NCBI RefSeq assembly: GCF_002846335.1
Contig: NZ_PJMQ01000001.1
Location: 124,001 to 188,000 of the forward strand
Direction of reading: 5' to 3'
DNA length: 64,000 nucleotides
Source: Janthinobacterium sp. 61
GTDB taxonomy: Bacteria; Pseudomonadota; Gammaproteobacteria; Burkholderiales; Burkholderiaceae_D
The position numbers and the translations under genes were made by a program. Under the pieces are notes generated by a model. The model saw nothing but the letters and a program-made list of their open reading frames with translations. It did not search any database and was not told the origin of the DNA. This document shows, one piece after another, positions 25,723-35,373 of the stretch (position 1 is the stretch's first letter; each line of letters starts with the position of its first letter).

Positions 25723-27777
25723 ATGACCTTGCTGCCGGTGTCGGATTACCTTGGTGACAGCGCCGCCCTGTGCGATGCCGTCGTGCGTTTGCGCGGCCCC
25801 GCGCTGGTAGCTGAACTGGGCCGTATCGCCAGCGCCGTGATGGCCAGCCCGCATGGACAGTTCCTGCCCTCAGTCAGCGCCGATGGCGCCACGTCAGCAA
25901 CGCTGCCCGCGCTTTTCCCACGCGATACGCCCGCCTTGCTGCAGGAAATCAGTTTCGACGGCCACTGCTTCGGCCATTACAGCGTGGCGGGACGCAGCCT
26001 GTACAACGACGCCGACCGCCGCCACCTGGCCAGCCTGGCTTCGTTGACGGCCGGCGTGCTGCAGGTGCATTCGCTGGCGCAACGCTCGACCCATGCTTTT
26101 GCGCAAGTTGAAGCCTTGCTGGCGCAGCAGACCCAAATCCTCGACCAGTTACACGAATCCGTGCTGACGATGGACTTGACGGGCTACATCACCAGCTGGA
26201 ACAAGGGCGCCGAGCGCCTGTTTGGCTACACCTCGGTGGAAGCCGTGGGGCGCAACATCCTGTTCCTGTATGACGATGAAGACACGGCTTTCCACGACGC
26301 CTTCCTGGAGCAGGGAGGCCGCCTGATGGAGGTGCGCCGCCGAAAGAAGTCGGGCGAGATTTTCTGGGCCAGCCTGTCCTTGTCGCCGCTGCAGGACATG
26401 GACGACAAGCCCATCGGACTCATCGCCTACCTGACGGACATCACGGAACGCAAACTGGCCGAGGAGCGCCTGCACCACCTGGCCTATTACGACCCGCTGA
26501 CCAGCCTGCCCAACCGCACCTTGCTGGCCAAGCTGGTCGACCAGGCCCTCAGTGTGGCGCAGCGCAGCAAGATGCTCGGCTGCGTGCTGTTCATCGATCT
26601 GAACCGTTTCAAACTGATCAACGACACCCTGGGCCGGCGCATCGGCGACGAACTGCTGCGCCAGGTCTCCTTGCGTTTTCGCAAGGTATTGCGCGATCAG
26701 GACTTGGTGGCGCGCCTGGGCGGTGACGAGTTTGCCGTTGGTCTGTTCGACATCGGCCAGCATTTCGAAGCCAGTATGGTGGCGCAAAAGCTGCTGGCAT
26801 CCCTGGTGCAACCGTTCCTGATCGAAGGCCACGACTTGCGCGTGGGCGCCAGCATCGGCATCAGTGTGTATCCGCAAGACGGGCATGACGCGGAAACCTT
26901 GCTGCGCCTGGCCGACATCGCCATGTATCGCGCCAAGCAGGACAGCGGCGGCGAAGCGGAAAGCGTGGCCTTCTACAGCCAGGACATGAATGTGGGCATG
27001 CAGGCGCGCATGCGCCTGGAAACAGGCTTGCGCCAGGCATTGTCGGAAAAGCAACTTTTGCTGCACTACCAGCCGAAGTACGCTTTGGGCAGCGGCCGCA
27101 TCATCGGCGCCGAAGCCCTGGTGCGCTGGCACCACCCGCAGCACGGCATGATTCCGCCCGCCGAGTTCATTCCCCTGGCCGAATCGACGGGCCTGGTGGT
27201 GCAAGTGGGCGAATGGGTGCTGGAAGCGGCCTGCGCCCAGGCGCAGGCGTGGAAGCTGGCCGGCCTGCCGCCCATTCGCTTGGCCGTCAATGTGTCCGCG
27301 CGCGAATTCACTTCGGCCCTGCCCGCCAGAGTGGCGGCCACTCTCGCCCGCTACGGCCTGGAAGCGGCCTGGCTGGAACTGGAAATCACGGAAAGCACGC
27401 TGATGCACAACATCGAGCGCGTGATCGGCATCATGGACCGCATCACGGCCTTGGGCGTGGCCTTGTCGCTAGACGACTTCGGCACCGGTTATTCAAGCTT
27501 GTCCTACCTCAAACGCTTCCCCATCGACACCTTGAAAATCGACCGATCGTTTACCACCGGCATCCCCACCGACGCCAGCGACTGCGCCATCGCCAGCACC
27601 ATCATCAGCATCGCGCAGCAGTTGCATCACAAGGTGATCGCCGAAGGCGTGGAAACGGCCGAGCAGCTGGCCTTTCTGAAGAGTTCGGGCTGTGACGAAG
27701 TGCAAGGTTATTTGTTCTCGCGCCCGTTGCCGGCGGCGGAGTTCGAGAGGGCGCTGCGGGAAAACTGGGGCCTGTAG
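25723..27777 (+). CDS. PAS-GGDEF-EAL c-di-GMP signalling protein
   Basis: The start is ATG 25723, one base after the upstream stop; an upstream in-frame start at 25573 lies wholly inside the HDOD gene and is rejected. The 684-residue cytosolic protein has a GAF-like N-terminus (~1-135), PAS (~145-255, [25 protein letters not shown] core), an intact GGDEF ([12 protein letters not shown]) and an EAL domain with [33 protein letters not shown] and EGVETAEQL. Both catalytic motifs are intact, so net activity cannot be predicted. There is no membrane segment. Confidence 0.93.
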   Translation: MTLLPVSDYLGDSAALCDAVVRLRGPALVAELGRIASAVMASPHGQFLPSVSADGATSATLPALFPRDTPALLQEISFDGHCFGHYSVAGRSLYNDADRRHLASLASLTAGVLQVHSLAQRSTHAFAQVEALLAQQTQILDQLHESVLTMDLTGYITSWNKGAERLFGYTSVEAVGRNILFLYDDEDTAFHDAFLEQGGRLMEVRRRKKSGEIFWASLSLSPLQDMDDKPIGLIAYLTDITERKLAEERLHHLAYYDPLTSLPNRTLLAKLVDQALSVAQRSKMLGCVLFIDLNRFKLINDTLGRRIGDELLRQVSLRFRKVLRDQDLVARLGGDEFAVGLFDIGQHFEASMVAQKLLASLVQPFLIEGHDLRVGASIGISVYPQDGHDAETLLRLADIAMYRAKQDSGGEAESVAFYSQDMNVGMQARMRLETGLRQALSEKQLLLHYQPKYALGSGRIIGAEALVRWHHPQHGMIPPAEFIPLAESTGLVVQVGEWVLEAACAQAQAWKLAGLPPIRLAVNVSAREFTSALPARVAATLARYGLEAAWLELEITESTLMHNIERVIGIMDRITALGVALSLDDFGTGYSSLSYLKRFPIDTLKIDRSFTTGIPTDASDCAIASTIISIAQQLHHKVIAEGVETAEQLAFLKSSGCDEVQGYLFSRPLPAAEFERALRENWGL

Positions 27778-27832
27778 TTCATGCGTGTTGGCTCTTTCCT
27801 GTCAGAAGAACGAGTTGCGACAGTGCCAGCCA

Positions 27833-27861
27833 TTGGTAAGCCACGGACCTTTATGTATAAT
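27833..27861 (+). promoter_or_regulatory. sigma70-type promoter of tRNA-Ser
   Basis: TTGGTA (27833-27838), a 17-nt spacer and TATAAT (27856-27861) place the transcription start a few bases before the mature tRNA at 27872. Confidence 0.8.
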
Positions 27862-27871
27862 GCTGCCATCA

Positions 27872-27961
27872 GGAAGCGTGGCCGAGTGGTTGAAGGCACT
27901 AGTCTTGAAAACTAGCGACGGGTTAAACTGTTCGTGAGTTCGAATCTCACCGCTTCCGCCA
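27872..27961 (+). tRNA. tRNA-Ser(UGA)
   Basis: This is a 90-nt class II tRNA with encoded CCA. The acceptor GGAAGCG pairs with CGCTTCC. The anticodon loop CTTGAAA between CTAGT and ACTAG gives anticodon UGA, reading UCA. A long variable arm follows, and the T-arm is GTGAG/TTCGAAT/CTCAC. Its 3' end and terminator are imperfectly repeated at 37309-37367, marking it as the attachment site of a decayed island. Confidence 0.97.
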
Positions 27962-28006
27962 GAAACATGAAAATAAGCCCTTGATTATCAAGGGCTTATT
28001 TTTTTT
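27948..28006 (+). other. putative attL: tRNA-Ser 3' end plus terminator
   Basis: This segment, offset by about 9361 bp, aligns with 37309-37367. The match includes TTCCGCCA and TAAGCCCTTGATTATCA without mismatch, and several substitutions in between. A recombinase remnant begins 85 bp further in. Confidence 0.65.
27971..28006 (+). terminator. intrinsic terminator of tRNA-Ser
   Basis: A 13-bp AATAAGCCCTTGA/TCAAGGGCTTATT stem with a 3-base loop is followed by T8. A degenerate copy of the same sequence is found at 37335-37367. Confidence 0.92.
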
Positions 28007-28090
28007 GTGCTGTCGACTGCAAAATCCCTGATGTAAAACATCAGTTTCAACTTGGCGCCAATTCGCGGAAATGGTTTCCGCAACTCGCCG

Positions 28091-28575
28091 CTAGCGGGTA
28101 GGGCGGACAGCCTGGCCAATGCGCCGATAGACCTTTTCCGTGATGACTTTTTCACTATGTCCCAGCAGGGAGCTGGCGGCGCCCAGGTCGGCAATGTCGC
28201 TGGCAGAGCGCGCCCGGATATCGCGGAACTGGAATGCCTTGATGCGGCGGTCAGCTCTTCGTCTCCAGCCTTTAGCGCCAGATCGGCTGCAGCTTTCCGT
28301 GCGCTATCGAAGCGCAGGCGCAAATGCCACTTCTTGACCTGGCAACCATTCGGCAGCGCGACGATGAAGGTGGTGCGCGGCCGGTGCGGGCGCGCGTGGA
28401 TGCGCTCGATGACCTTCGCCAGTTCGGACTTGATGCCGTCGTGCTCGAGCACGATGCGCAGATGCCAGTTTTGGGCACCAACTACATGGAACTGTGCTGA
28501 CGAACCTATGCAGACACGCTCCCATTCGTCGCATAAGCGTTTGAGGCGGTCCACTGGCTCATGGATATGCCAAAC
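28091..28575 (-). pseudogene. tyrosine recombinase (phage-type integrase), N-truncated and frameshifted
   Basis: On the minus strand from about 28575 one frame reads ELAKVIERIHARPHRP...LRLRFDSARKAAA, then near 28255 homology continues in another frame as IKAFQFRDIRARSASD, LGAASSLLGHSEKVIT and EKVYRRIGQAVRPTR, ending at a stop at 28091-28093. These are the C-terminal catalytic boxes of integrases: RDIRAR region, LLGH and the nucleophile tyrosine in VYRRI. The N-terminal arm-binding and core-binding domains and the first catalytic arginine are missing. The location beside tRNA-Ser fits an island integrase. A long open frame (27988-28668) spanning both parts is a by-product of the shift, not an intact gene. 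Confidence 0.75.
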
Positions 28576-28776
28576 TGGCGCACCGCGCTGACCATGACCG
28601 CCACGCCGCGATAGCTGGCAGGGCGGGGCCGCGATAGCCCAGCCGCGCCAGAGCGCGCCAGCCACCACCCAAGCCGCCCATGAGGCGGCTTTTTCACGTC
28701 CCGCCGATTAATGTTGCTCTTGGAGCAAGAAAAAGGTTGGTTTCGGCCCGGCGCACGCAGTTTTCCCCCTCCACTC

Positions 28777-28894
28777 CTGCCCGCTAGTTAGGGGTCTTTT
28801 GACTCAAATTTGCGCCATGGCCGGAGGCGCATGAGGACTGGCGTGGCGGGGCGAAGAGGGGGCGCGCGATTTGACGCATTTTGACGCACTTTGA
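28777..28894. repeat. direct repeat, left copy (~118 bp) flanking the autotransporter
   Basis: It begins CTGCCCGCTA and ends GCACTTTGA. The right copy is at 35360-35478 in the same orientation, with the first ~85 bp about 90% identical (shared TCTTTTGACTCAAAT, TGCGCCATGGCCG, GGCGGGGCGAAGAGG). The two copies enclose the autotransporter and the portal fragment. Confidence 0.85.
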
Positions 28895-29236
28895 TAGAGA
28901 GTTAATGTAGCTAGTTCCTCGCTAAATCAAGCAACAACGCAATATTGTGAAACTTTGCCTATCCACGTTTAATTCATATCTCCGCAGATCGCGAAATTAA
29001 CAAGTTAATAATATTTGTAATTCCGACAAAGTTTGTCGGGAATTGCTTAGGTTTGCTCAGATTCAAATTAACATAATGTGTTGGATTTTAAGTAATGTTT
29101 TGTGATAATCTTTTTAATTTACATAATTACAAAAATAGATGTAGATATAGTCAATCGGTTTGCTAATAGTGTCTAACTAAAGTGTTATTTTTTTTGACAC
29201 TCTCTCTTTTATCAGAGGGGGAAGTCTGGAGAGTTC
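28895..29236. promoter_or_regulatory. A/T-rich upstream region of the autotransporter
   Basis: About 340 bases with strongly reduced G+C hold no gene. A near-perfect inverted repeat AATTCCGACAAA/TTTGTCGGGAATT lies at 29019-29045, resembling an operator. The A/T-richness resembles silenced horizontally acquired promoters. A ribosome-binding GGAG lies 6-9 nt before ATG 29237. Confidence 0.55.
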
Positions 29237-32200
29237 ATGAGAGTATCAATTTTCAACTTCATTCCTTGGCTGACGAAGAGAATGGTGTCCGCCGGATTAC
29301 TGCTCGTAGCCTTGCTGCTTGTGAATGTCGCGCAAGCAGCAGGTCCCACGATTGTCTCGCCACCGTCCGGCACTGTCTTGCCGACCATACCGGTAGGTCA
29401 GGTGATGAACATTGCGATCACAGCGGTATTAGATGGTGATGGGCGGCCGATCGACAGGTGGGCTGAATGCGACATCGACGACCCCGATTACGACGGTGTC
29501 ACACCATGCCTACCACCAGGACTGATACTAGACGCTTCCCCTGGCAGTTTGACTACCAGGCTGTATGGTTCGCCTACCAAGGCGGGCAACTACACGTTTG
29601 CCATCGGAGTCAACGACCAGAGCAACCGCGGCGGCGTCGCAACCTATACCTTAGTCGTTACCGGTAGTGCCAATCCGACATTGACTTCGCTTACCCCTGC
29701 CAGTGGAAGTAGCTCCGGCGGAACTTCGGTGACACTGACTGGTACCAATCTGACTGGTGCAACAGCAGTCAGTTTTGGCGGTACTGCAGCCGCCAGCTTC
29801 ATCGTCAACAGCGCCACGACGATTACCGCCACGACACCTGCCCATGCAGCAGGCGCGGTGAATGTGATCGTTACAACTTCAGGTGGAACAGCCACGCTGA
29901 CCAACGGTTATACATATACACCACCACCTCCTCCTCCTCCGCTGGCCAATGCAGTCAGCGCCACGGTGGCGGCCAACAGCAGCGCCAATCCCATCACCCT
30001 GAGCCTCGGCGGCGGCGCAGCCACCAGCGTGGCGGTGGCATCGGCCGCCAGCCATGGCACGGCGACAGCCAGCGGCACGGCCATCACCTACACGCCAACA
30101 GCCGGCTACTCGGGCACGGACAGTTTTACTTACACGGCGACGAACGCCGGAGGCACCTCCAGCGCAGCGACGGTAACGATCACTGTCAGCGCACCCACCT
30201 TGATCCTGACGCCGGCCTCACTGGGCAATGGCACGACGGGCACGCCTTACGCTGCCACCATCAGTGCCGCTGGCGGCACCGCACCGTATAGCTTCGCCAT
30301 CACCGCGGGCACCTTGCCGGCAGGCCTGAGCCTCAATACTAGCACCGGCGCGATTAGCGGCACGCCTACTACCAGCGGCACGACGAACCTGACCATCACG
30401 GCCACCGATGCCAACAGCGTGACGGCTTCGAAGCCTTACACCCTGGTGATCGGTGTCCAGGCGCCAGTGGCCAATGCCGTCAGCGTCACAGTTGCCGCTA
30501 ACAGCAGCGCCAATCCCATTACGCTCAACCTGAGCGGTGGCACCGCCAGCAGCGTTGCCATCGCCAGCGCCGCCAGCCATGGCACGGCGACAGCCAGCGG
30601 CACGGCCATCACGTACACGCCAACAGCCGGCTACTCGGGCACGGACAGTTTTACTTACACGGCGACGAACGCCGGAGGCACCTCCAGCGCAGCGACGGTA
30701 ACGATCACTGTCAGCGCACCCACCTTGATCCTGACGCCGGCCTCGCTGGGCAATGGCACGATGGGCACGCCTTACGCTGCCACCATCAGTGCCGCTGGCG
30801 GCACCGCACCGTATAGCTTCGCCATCACCGCTGGCTCCTTGCCGGCAGGCCTGAGCCTCAATACTGGCACCGGCGCGATTAGCGGTACGCCTACTGCCAG
30901 CGGCACGACGAACCTGACCATCACGGCCACCGATGCCAACAGCGCGACGGGTTCGAAGCCTTACACCCTGGTGATCGGTGTCCAGGCGCCAGTGGCCAAT
31001 GCCGTCAGCGTCACAGTTGCCGCTAACAGCAGCGCCAATCCCATTACGCTCAACCTGAGCGGTGGCACCGCCAGCAGCGTTGCCATCGCCAGCGCCGCCA
31101 GCCATGGCACGGCGACAGCCAGCGGCACGGCCATCACGTACACGCCAACAGCCGGCTACTCGGGCACGGACAGTTTTACTTACACGGCGACGAACGCCGG
31201 AGGCACCTCCAGCGCAGCGACGGTAACGATTACCGTCAGCGCACCCACCTTGATCCTGACGCCGGCCTCACTGGGCAATGGCACGACGGGCACGCCTTAC
31301 GCTGCCACCATCAGTGCCGCTGGCGGCACCGCACCGTATAGCTTCGCCATCACCGCTGGCACCTTGCCGGCAGGCCTGAGCCTCAATACTGGCACCGGCG
31401 CGATTAGCGGTACGCCTACTACCAGCGGCACGACGAACCTGACCATCACGGCCACCGATGCCAACAGCGTGACGGCTTCGAAGCCTTACACCCTGGTGAT
31501 CGGCGCCCAGGCGCCAGTGGCCAATGCCGTCAGCGCCACAGTGGCCGCCAATAGCAGCGCCAATCCCATTACGCTCAACCTGGGCGGCGGCACTCCCACC
31601 AGCGTGACGGTGGCATCGGCCCCCAGCCATGGCACAGCCACGGCTAGTGGAACCAGCATCACGTACACGCCAAATGTCAACTATTCGGGCACGGACAGCT
31701 TTACTTATACGGCAACGAACGCTAGCGGTACCTCCAGTGCTGCCACCGTGACGATCACCGTCAACGCGCCGACGATCAGCGTAGGGCCGGCAAGCATGCC
31801 ATTGGGTAAGGTTGCTCAATTGTATAGTGTTCAATTGACAGCGGCAGGCGGTACCGCACCATATGACTATGTGGTGGCGAATGGCAGTGCTTTGCCGCCT
31901 GGCATGAGCCTCGGCATCACGGGACAGGTGATTGGTACACCCACAGCCAGTGGCGAGTTCACCTTCGACATTCAGGCAATCGATGCGCATGGTTTTACCG
32001 GAAGCCGCACATATACGCTAGTCGTGGCGTCAGCGACCATTAGTCTGGCGCAGGCCCGCTTGCCCAACCCCACAGCGGAAAGTGTCTATGGCGCGAGCCT
32101 GACTGTGACTGGGGGCACCGCGCCCTATCATTTTGAGGTGAGCGGCAATTTGCCGCCCGGTCTGGTGCTCGACATGCTCACCGGTACGCTGTCCGGCACG

Positions 32201-34642
32201 ACGAATGTGGCGGGCAGCTTCTCCTTCAGCATCAAGGTCACGGATAGCAGCACAGGCGTGGGTGCACCTTATAGTGTTAGCCAAAACTATACGCTGGTGG
32301 TAGCCGCGCCAGCCTTGACGCTCTCGCCGTCCAGCTTGGCCGGCACCCGTGCCGGCGACGCCTATCGTCAGCGGTTTACGGCTGCGGGCGGCGTCGCGCC
32401 GTACGCGTATTCCCTGAGCAGCGGCGCCTTGCCGGCTGGACTGACGCTCGATGCGGCGACCGGCATCGTCAGCGGCACGCCGACGGTGGCGGGCAGTTAC
32501 AACTTCACCTTGCACGCCAGGGATGCGCACCAGTTCACGGTGCAGCAAGCGTTGACCCTGCAGGTGAATCAGGCGCCGCCACAGATTGCCAATGAAACGG
32601 CGACCACCCCGGTCAACCAGGGGTTGAGCCTGACCATCGTTTCCACCGATGGCAGCCCGATCACCGACGTCACCATCGTCACGCCGCCGCAGAACGGGCG
32701 CGTCACGGTGGTGTCGACGGGAGCACTGGCGCGCATGGCGCGCGCCGTGGGCGCGAGCTTCAAGTTGACGTATGTGCCGAATGCCGACTACTTTGGTCCT
32801 GACGCCTTCAGCTACACGGTCACGGGCCCTGGAGGCACGTCCGCGCCGGCCACGGTCAGCGTGACGGTGGCGCCGCAGCCAGTGCCCGTGCCTGTCGCCA
32901 AAACGGCGACGGTATTGGCCGGCACGCCGGTGACCCTGCATGTGACGGAAGGCGCCACCGGCGGCCCGTACACGGCAGTGGCCATCACCACGCAGCCTGT
33001 CAGCGGCACGGCAACGGTCAGCGGCATGGATATCCTCTACACGCCAGGCATCAACACCAGCGGCGACATCAGCATCGGTTACACCGTGTCGAACGTGTTC
33101 GGCACTTCGGCGCCGGTGAAATCGACGATCAGGGTCAATCCGATGCCGCAAGTGCTCAACCTGAGCGCCACGGTGGTGGCCGGCCTGACGGTAACCGTCG
33201 ATCTCACTGCGGGCGCCACGGGCGGTCCGTTCACGGCGGCCAATGTGCTCAGCGTCACGCCGGCGGAGGCGGGCAAGGCGGAGGTGCGCGACGTGGGCAC
33301 GGCCGGCAAGCCGTCGTACCAGCTGAGCTTTGCTGCGTCGGGCAAGTTTGCCGGCGCGGCTGTCGTCAGCTACACCCTGAACAATGCCTTTGCCACCTCG
33401 AAGCCGGGCGTGGTCAACGTGACCGTGACGGCGCGTCGCGATCCGTCGGTCGATCCGGAAGTGATCGGCTTGCAGGCGGCGCAAGCCGATGCGGCGCGGC
33501 GCTTCGCCAGCGCGCAGCTGTCGAACTTCACGCAGCGCCTGGAAAGCCTGCATGGTGACGGCTGGGGACGTTCCAACTTCGGCCTGAGCATGACGCCGCC
33601 GAACGATAGTGGCAACCCGACGGCGGCGCTGGCGCGCTGGCAGGAGCAGGAAGCAGACCGTGCTTTCGGCACGAATCCACGTAAACAAGGACGTCGCACC
33701 ACCCTGAAAACGGGTGTACAGCAGCCGGGGGCAGCAAGAAGCGGTACCGAGGCGGACTCAGCCGCCTTGCCGGACATGCCGCAAAAGCCGGACGCACAGA
33801 AACGGGCCCTGTCCCTGTGGCTTGGTGGCGCGGTCGATTTCGGCCAGCATTATGTGAAGGGCCGCGATACGGGCTTCCGATTCCGCACCAATGGCGTCAG
33901 TGTGGGCGGCGATTACCGCCTCAGCGACCTGGCGACCCTGGGCGTGGGTGCCGGTTTCAGCCATGACCGCAGCGACGTGGGTCAGAACGGCAGCCGCAGT
34001 ACGGCCGACAGCGCCGTGGCGGCCGTGTATGGCAGCCTGCGTCCGAGCAAGGGTGTCTTTGTCGATGGCGTGCTCGGCTACGGCACATTGCAATACGACG
34101 CCTCGCGTTACCTGAGCGATGGCAGCGGTTTTGCCACCGGCGAACGTGACGGCAAGCAGGTGTTCGGCGCGCTGGTAGGTGGCATGGAGATGCGCCAGGA
34201 AACCTGGATGTGGTCGCCATATGGCCGGGTGGAACTGATGTCGGCCAAGCTCGATCCGTACACGGAGAAGGCGGCGGGCATCAATGCCCTGAGCTACTTC
34301 AAGCAGACCGTGCGTTCGCGCATCGGCGCGCTGGGCGTGCGAGCCGAGGGCATCTATGTCGGCGGCCTGGGCACGTGGTTCCCGCGTGCGCGGCTCGAGT
34401 ACCGCCACCAGTTCCAGGGCGCCGATGATGCGCGCCTGGCGTATGCCGACCTGGCGGCGGACGGTCCCGTGTATGTGATCCGCACCTTGCCGCAGCAGAC
34501 GGGCAACTGGACGGCGGGGCTGGGCATGAAGCTGCTGCTGTCGAACGGTACGACACTGACTCTGGACTACAACAGCAATCTGAGTATCGATAGCGGGCGT
34601 ACCCAGTCGGTTATGTTTGGCGTGGAAGTACCGTTGAAATAG
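29237..34642 (+). CDS. very large Ig-like-repeat autotransporter
   Basis: The 1801-residue protein has an N-terminal signal peptide (hydrophobic core ~18-32, AQA cleavage near 35). A He_PIG-like region is followed by an IPT/TIG domain (~150-232, LTSLTPASGSSSGGTSVTLTG), a poly-Pro hinge, then alternating Ig-like modules: a SGTDSFTYTATN type and a putative-Ig type (GTAPYSFAITAG, LPAGLSLN, GAISGTP). Three 175-residue units are nearly identical at DNA level (525-bp period from 29942), then diverged modules run to ~1430. Residues ~1520-1801 form an autotransporter beta-barrel (LWLGGAVDFG, SVGGDYRLSDLATLGVGAG), ending VMFGVEVPLK. It is probably a surface adhesin. Confidence 0.9.
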   Translation: MRVSIFNFIPWLTKRMVSAGLLLVALLLVNVAQAAGPTIVSPPSGTVLPTIPVGQVMNIAITAVLDGDGRPIDRWAECDIDDPDYDGVTPCLPPGLILDASPGSLTTRLYGSPTKAGNYTFAIGVNDQSNRGGVATYTLVVTGSANPTLTSLTPASGSSSGGTSVTLTGTNLTGATAVSFGGTAAASFIVNSATTITATTPAHAAGAVNVIVTTSGGTATLTNGYTYTPPPPPPPLANAVSATVAANSSANPITLSLGGGAATSVAVASAASHGTATASGTAITYTPTAGYSGTDSFTYTATNAGGTSSAATVTITVSAPTLILTPASLGNGTTGTPYAATISAAGGTAPYSFAITAGTLPAGLSLNTSTGAISGTPTTSGTTNLTITATDANSVTASKPYTLVIGVQAPVANAVSVTVAANSSANPITLNLSGGTASSVAIASAASHGTATASGTAITYTPTAGYSGTDSFTYTATNAGGTSSAATVTITVSAPTLILTPASLGNGTMGTPYAATISAAGGTAPYSFAITAGSLPAGLSLNTGTGAISGTPTASGTTNLTITATDANSATGSKPYTLVIGVQAPVANAVSVTVAANSSANPITLNLSGGTASSVAIASAASHGTATASGTAITYTPTAGYSGTDSFTYTATNAGGTSSAATVTITVSAPTLILTPASLGNGTTGTPYAATISAAGGTAPYSFAITAGTLPAGLSLNTGTGAISGTPTTSGTTNLTITATDANSVTASKPYTLVIGAQAPVANAVSATVAANSSANPITLNLGGGTPTSVTVASAPSHGTATASGTSITYTPNVNYSGTDSFTYTATNASGTSSAATVTITVNAPTISVGPASMPLGKVAQLYSVQLTAAGGTAPYDYVVANGSALPPGMSLGITGQVIGTPTASGEFTFDIQAIDAHGFTGSRTYTLVVASATISLAQARLPNPTAESVYGASLTVTGGTAPYHFEVSGNLPPGLVLDMLTGTLSGTTNVAGSFSFSIKVTDSSTGVGAPYSVSQNYTLVVAAPALTLSPSSLAGTRAGDAYRQRFTAAGGVAPYAYSLSSGALPAGLTLDAATGIVSGTPTVAGSYNFTLHARDAHQFTVQQALTLQVNQAPPQIANETATTPVNQGLSLTIVSTDGSPITDVTIVTPPQNGRVTVVSTGALARMARAVGASFKLTYVPNADYFGPDAFSYTVTGPGGTSAPATVSVTVAPQPVPVPVAKTATVLAGTPVTLHVTEGATGGPYTAVAITTQPVSGTATVSGMDILYTPGINTSGDISIGYTVSNVFGTSAPVKSTIRVNPMPQVLNLSATVVAGLTVTVDLTAGATGGPFTAANVLSVTPAEAGKAEVRDVGTAGKPSYQLSFAASGKFAGAAVVSYTLNNAFATSKPGVVNVTVTARRDPSVDPEVIGLQAAQADAARRFASAQLSNFTQRLESLHGDGWGRSNFGLSMTPPNDSGNPTAALARWQEQEADRAFGTNPRKQGRRTTLKTGVQQPGAARSGTEADSAALPDMPQKPDAQKRALSLWLGGAVDFGQHYVKGRDTGFRFRTNGVSVGGDYRLSDLATLGVGAGFSHDRSDVGQNGSRSTADSAVAAVYGSLRPSKGVFVDGVLGYGTLQYDASRYLSDGSGFATGERDGKQVFGALVGGMEMRQETWMWSPYGRVELMSAKLDPYTEKAAGINALSYFKQTVRSRIGALGVRAEGIYVGGLGTWFPRARLEYRHQFQGADDARLAYADLAADGPVYVIRTLPQQTGNWTAGLGMKLLLSNGTTLTLDYNSNLSIDSGRTQSVMFGVEVPLK
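29942..31771 (+). repeat. 3.5 tandem copies of a 525-bp coding unit
   Basis: Units at 29942-30466, 30467-30991 and 30992-31516, plus a half unit 31517-~31771, share a fixed 525-bp period (175 codons). Units 2 and 3 differ at only a few positions. The period is a multiple of three, so gain or loss of units keeps the frame. Confidence 0.95.
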
Positions 34643-34663
34643 TCGAAGGAAAAGTATACATAT

Positions 34664-34700
34664 CGCCCCCCTAGCCTGAGCTCGTCGCAGGCAAGGGGCG
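34664..34700 (+). terminator. possible terminator after the autotransporter
   Basis: A CGCCCC...GGGGCG outer and GCCTG/CAGGC inner stem lies 21 bp after the stop codon. There is no T-run, so assignment is weak. Confidence 0.4.
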
Positions 34701-35171
34701 TGATGCAATCACTCCACTGATCTTGAGGAGTCGTATTTATTTGATATCATTTTTTCACCGCCTCCTATATTATCTATAAGTTAAATCAGCAAAGCAGTTT
34801 GTGGATCGGTACCTTTGGTCTGAATAGTTCGCTCCACAAACGTAAAATGCACCGCATAGATGGCTGCTTATACGGACGTTAGAATGTCATTTTTACGAAG
34901 CAGAAACGGGCTGAAAGCCCGCGTGGTTGTTGAGTTCCTTGTCGAGTTTCCCAAGCTTGCGATAGAACGCTGTTAGCTTGGGCTAACGCATGCTTTGCAA
35001 CGTTGTCTTTGCACAGCAAAATTGTTTCCGCATCATATGTATGTGGTCGCCAACACAGTACGTTGCATGGTTGTGAAAAAAACATTGCGTACGGAACGAT
35101 ATCGCGCGCCCAGCTTTCACGGCACGCAATGCACAAGTCTGTATCTGAATGCCAGAATTGCCCCTCGCGTC
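34701..35171. other. non-coding stretch inside the island
   Basis: About 470 bases of lower-G+C sequence contain no supported gene. Short frames on both strands (for example minus 34879-35136) lack recognisable features or a good ribosome-binding site. Confidence 0.4.
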
Positions 35172-35373
35172 CTGTTCCTCAGCAAGTGCTACAAGAACGG
35201 CCCGCACGCCGGTTTCCTCCTATACATGGCCGACGTCGCCGCCGACACTCAGGACGTGGACAAGCTGCGCCAGGCCATGCGCGACAGCAAGGGGCCGGGC
35301 AACTTCCGTAAACTGTTCATGTACGCGGGCCGAACGGCAAGAAGGACGGCATCCAGATTCTGCCCGCTATATA
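35172..35373 (+). pseudogene. P2-type phage portal protein (gpQ-like) fragment, frameshifted
   Basis: The plus strand reads YKNGPHAGFLLYMADVAADT, DVDKLRQAMRDSKGPGNFRK and LFMYA. After a 1-base shift near 35326 it reads PNGKKDGIQILPAI and stops (TAG at 35371-35373). This matches the central portion of P2/PBSX-family portal proteins, whose typical sequence continues past GKKDGIQ with the SEVAAKDEF block that is missing here. Both the N-terminal and C-terminal parts are absent. The stop lies inside the right copy of the 118-bp direct repeat, so the truncation coincides with the repeat junction. Confidence 0.75.

Noticed and set aside
27988-28668. Single intact minus-strand gene
   Set aside because: The recombinase homology switches frame near 28255; the continuous frame joins unrelated sequence and is best explained as a frameshifted remnant.
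29942-31771. CRISPR array or intergenic satellite
   Set aside because: The repeats are 525 bp, contiguous without spacers, in frame and inside an open coding sequence.
30218-33688. Long minus-strand open frames opposite the autotransporter
   Set aside because: They are shadows of the G+C-rich repeats, with Arg/Gly/Ala-biased sequence, no start signals and no family resemblance.
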